Shown: in pieces, positions 61,542 through 64,000 of the stretch | Numbering within the stretch: the stretch's first letter is position 1 | Layout: the number at the start of each line of letters is the position of its first letter | Origin: Zygnema cylindricum | Taxonomy: Eukaryota > Streptophyta > Zygnematophyceae > Zygnematales > Zygnemataceae | Length of the DNA stretch: 64,000 bases | Assembly: GCA_037447655.1 (NCBI GenBank) | Contig: JBBHKE010001907.1 | Coordinates: forward strand, 94,460 to 158,459 | Direction of reading: 5' to 3' | The notes under the pieces: model-generated | Database searches by the model: none | The model's input: only the letters and a program-made list of their open reading frames with translations | What the model was told of the DNA's origin: nothing | Translations under genes and position numbers: made by a program

Positions 61542-63050
61542 TTTCCCTATTCATGGAAGTCGGTTACTTCTCCTCCTCCTCTGTTTCCTCGAAGTGTATA
61601 GGAATATGAGGAGATTCAGGTATATCTCCCCTATCTTGGATCTCCTCTGAATCTGCAATCATGTTTTCCCTCATGTCCTTTCCGGAAAGATCCGAGTCCT
61701 CCTCACTCTTGGACTCAAAACTGATTCTTATCTTCTTAGTATATTTGAAGGGATCAAATGACTTCCCATCATCCATGCCAACTAGATGCTTTACCAGAAT
61801 GATATCTTGTTTGCTAAGTCATTAACTCTATATCCCTTAACATCTTCATCATATCCCAAAAAATATCTCGGTTTCCCTTTAGCATCTAGTTTCATGTTTT
61901 TCCTATCTGTGTCAAGACTGTAAACTTTACTACCGAATACTTTCAGGTGAGAAATATATGGTTTCCTTCCAACCCATCTCTCATAAGGTGTCATTCCTTT
62001 CACGGCTGAGGTAAGGACTTTATTCTTAATTTAGTTAGCACTATTCATGGCTTCTGCCCAAATCCATTTTCCTATCGTCTTGTCGGCCAACATACTGCAT
62101 ACGATATCTCTTAGAGTACGGTTCAACCTCTCAGCCACCCCATTTTGTTCTAGATTTTATGGTATATTTTTTCTGATGCTGAACTCCCCAATCCCTCAGG
62201 TATTCTTGAAACTGGTTAAAGGTATATTCTCCCCCATTATCACTCCTTATTCTCTTAATTGGGGTTGCGTGCAACTTCTCACTCCATGCTTAATATTATT
62301 TGAAGTAAGTTGGTGTTTCAGACTTTGTTTTTAGGAAGTAGACTCAAGAGTATCTACACCAGTCATTAGTGTTTGTCATCATAAACCTCTTACCTCCTAT
62401 CGAAGGTACTTTTGTTGGTACCCAAGTTTTTGTGTGGACCAGATCTAGTACTTTCTCACCTCTATATGTGGCAGTTTTGGGAAAGGGAAGTATGTGAGCC
62501 TTACCTTGGGCACAACCACTACAATCATCCACCATTACATTATCTCCAATCTGAATGCCTTCTACTACACCAAGCCTCTTCATTTCCCTTGGCCTATCAA
62601 AATGCACATGTCCCAACCGCTTATGCCATATCATCAAGTTTGGAACACCAACATAGAAAGCACTATTCTTTTCATTACCCAGGTTAAGCCTAAAAATTCC
62701 TGAATACCCTTATCTGGTGTGAAGTTGACTTCATCCCCATACTTACCTGTAAAGACTCCCTTTCTAGTGAAGGTATCAAAATTCCTTATCATCTAATACA
62801 GAGGTAAAGATAAGATTTTTACCCAAAAATGTTTGTAGAGTACATGTGAGAAGGTGAGTATAGTAGTCTTACCCTCCACAAAGACTTTCAGATATACCGA
62901 ACCCATTAGATTTGTAGCAACTACTCTCCCATACCCATACTCTATCTCTACAGTAGGGAATTTTCTTAGTTTGGTAAAGAGGTGTCCGTCACGACACATA
63001 TGCATGGATGCACTTGAGTCAATGATCCATCTTTCTTGTGGAGCCTCTCG
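61542..63050 (-). pseudogene. Copia G protease, integrase and linker (minus, broken)
   Basis: Reading minus: protease decayed from D-S-G to D-S-S-A-S (near 63020), pre-integrase W-H-K-R-L-G-H-V-H (near 62625), C-S-G-C-A-Q-G-K-A-H, then a stop-rich integrase (62340-62010), Y-F-L-G-Y-D-E-D-V-K-G-Y-R-V (near 61850) and an acidic linker (61776-61564). Confidence 0.85.
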
Positions 63051-64000
63051 AATGGCTCCTAGGGCACACTTCTGTTTCCGAGGGATCTCCTTCTCCTCCA
63101 GATTCTCATCTAGAAGCTCCCATCCTCCTCCTCAGAGGACTCGTCCTCCTCGGTCTCTCCTTTCACTTGTGTAACCACAAGTGCCTTCTTCTTCCCTCCG
63201 GAAGGACTCCCTCCACGGTTCTCTTGAAGCCTCAACTCCGCCAGGTTGGGACACTCCCATATGAAGTGTCCAGGCTTTTTACAAAAATGACAGAGACCCT
63301 TTGGGAGCCTCGGTCCTCCAGAGTGACCTCTTTCTCCTTTGAAACAGCTGTACGGCTTCCTCGAATCCTTCCTCCACCGGTCCGTTTTGGCAGCTAGAGC
63401 TTGAATGCTCTTTCCTCTTCTTCGAATCTCTATAGTGTTCGCTTGCACAAGTATCATCCGGAGCACTGTGTTCCACTTTCAAGAACTGTCATCCATTTCT
63501 TGCACTCGGTACACTATGTTCTCAAACTCATCAGGCAACTTTATGATGAGGGCGTTGACTTTCATCTTCATTGTACCGGTCCACCCGGCACTCTCCATCT
63601 CCATACAAACAAGAGAGATCATTACAGGTGTCTAACATTTTCCCCCCTTTGTAAGTATACTATCCTAACCTTTGCTCGGCCTACTAGAGCTCGTGGATGG
63701 TACCGCCTCTATACATCTCCACTTAAGTCTCCCACAACTCTTGGGCCTTAAGAATGTGAAGATGGGAGGTTGCCAAAGCTTGAGTAAGGTGCCTCTGAAT
63801 GAAATGTCTAGCAAGTTTGTGTATTCCCACGTTTGAATATCGTTTTCTGTAGCCTTCACGGCCGCCATTTCGAGTGCCGTGGCGATAGGAGTAAGAGGTG
63901 TCTCCTTCCCTTTCCCCTTTTCGGACACACTGCTGTCCCCGTCGTCTGCTTCTTCCGTTGGAGCAAATGCTACTGCAGAAAACCTCACTCCACCAAGTCG
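63051..64000 (-). pseudogene. Copia G gag (minus, broken, runs off the window)
   Basis: Reading minus from the window edge: V-A-F-A-P-T-E-E-A-D, T-P-I-A-T-A, N-D-I-Q-T-W-E-Y, then a frame change near 63800, G-G-K-M-L-D-T, and from 63466 an open frame with zinc knuckle C-H-F-C-K-K-P-G-H-F-I-W-E-C (near 63285) and an acidic tail. The G 5' LTR should lie beyond position 64000. Confidence 0.82.

Overview
The window is eukaryotic and most likely from a land plant. Three observations point that way: several families of Ty1/copia retrotransposons, a spliced glycosyltransferase family 92 (DUF23) gene with GT-AG introns, and fragments of TTTAGGG-like repeat. The copia elements use a Drosophila-copia-type half-tRNA primer site. 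The species cannot be named from the sequence; a non-flowering lineage is only a guess. There is one plausible host gene. Nearly everything else is transposable elements or simple repeats.

Layout. 1-3976: a giant fold-back whose arms are TATC/GATA microsatellite, with a 625-bp insertion in the right arm. 4800-12512: copies of a TA-flanked MITE family; one is split by a complete but decayed copia element (copia A, 6586-12474, 5-bp target duplication). 12513-20200: hAT-like elements, more MITEs, a 10-N assembly gap, and directly after the gap a perfect 206-bp mirror repeat (reversed but not complemented; arms 13454-13659 and 13832-14037). 20200-28180: non-coding, MITE-rich. 28183-35632: a multi-exon GT92 gene with a membrane anchor, whose introns carry an AT microsatellite, a tandem repeat and a 922-bp inverted-repeat element. 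35633-37450: non-coding. 37450-64000: a stack of nested copia elements. B (plus) lies on the left. Old element F (minus) is cut by a solo LTR, by D (plus) and by G (minus). E (minus) lies inside D.

How the parts relate. Insertion order can be read from target duplications: F is oldest, then D (CCCTT/CCCTC), then E inside D (AAAGA/ATAGA); the solo LTR in F has a perfect ATAGT duplication. All gag-pol genes are broken by stops or frameshifts; E is the most complete. In copia A, B, D and E the gag reading frame starts inside the 5' LTR and runs through a primer site matching the inside of initiator tRNA-Met. The long LTRs also share a tRNA-top-half-like hairpin whose outer stem differs in sequence between families but keeps its pairing.

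The strongest anomaly is the mirror repeat. No ordinary DNA process is known to me that makes a long reversed, uncomplemented copy, and its edge coincides with the assembly gap, so an assembly artefact must be excluded first.
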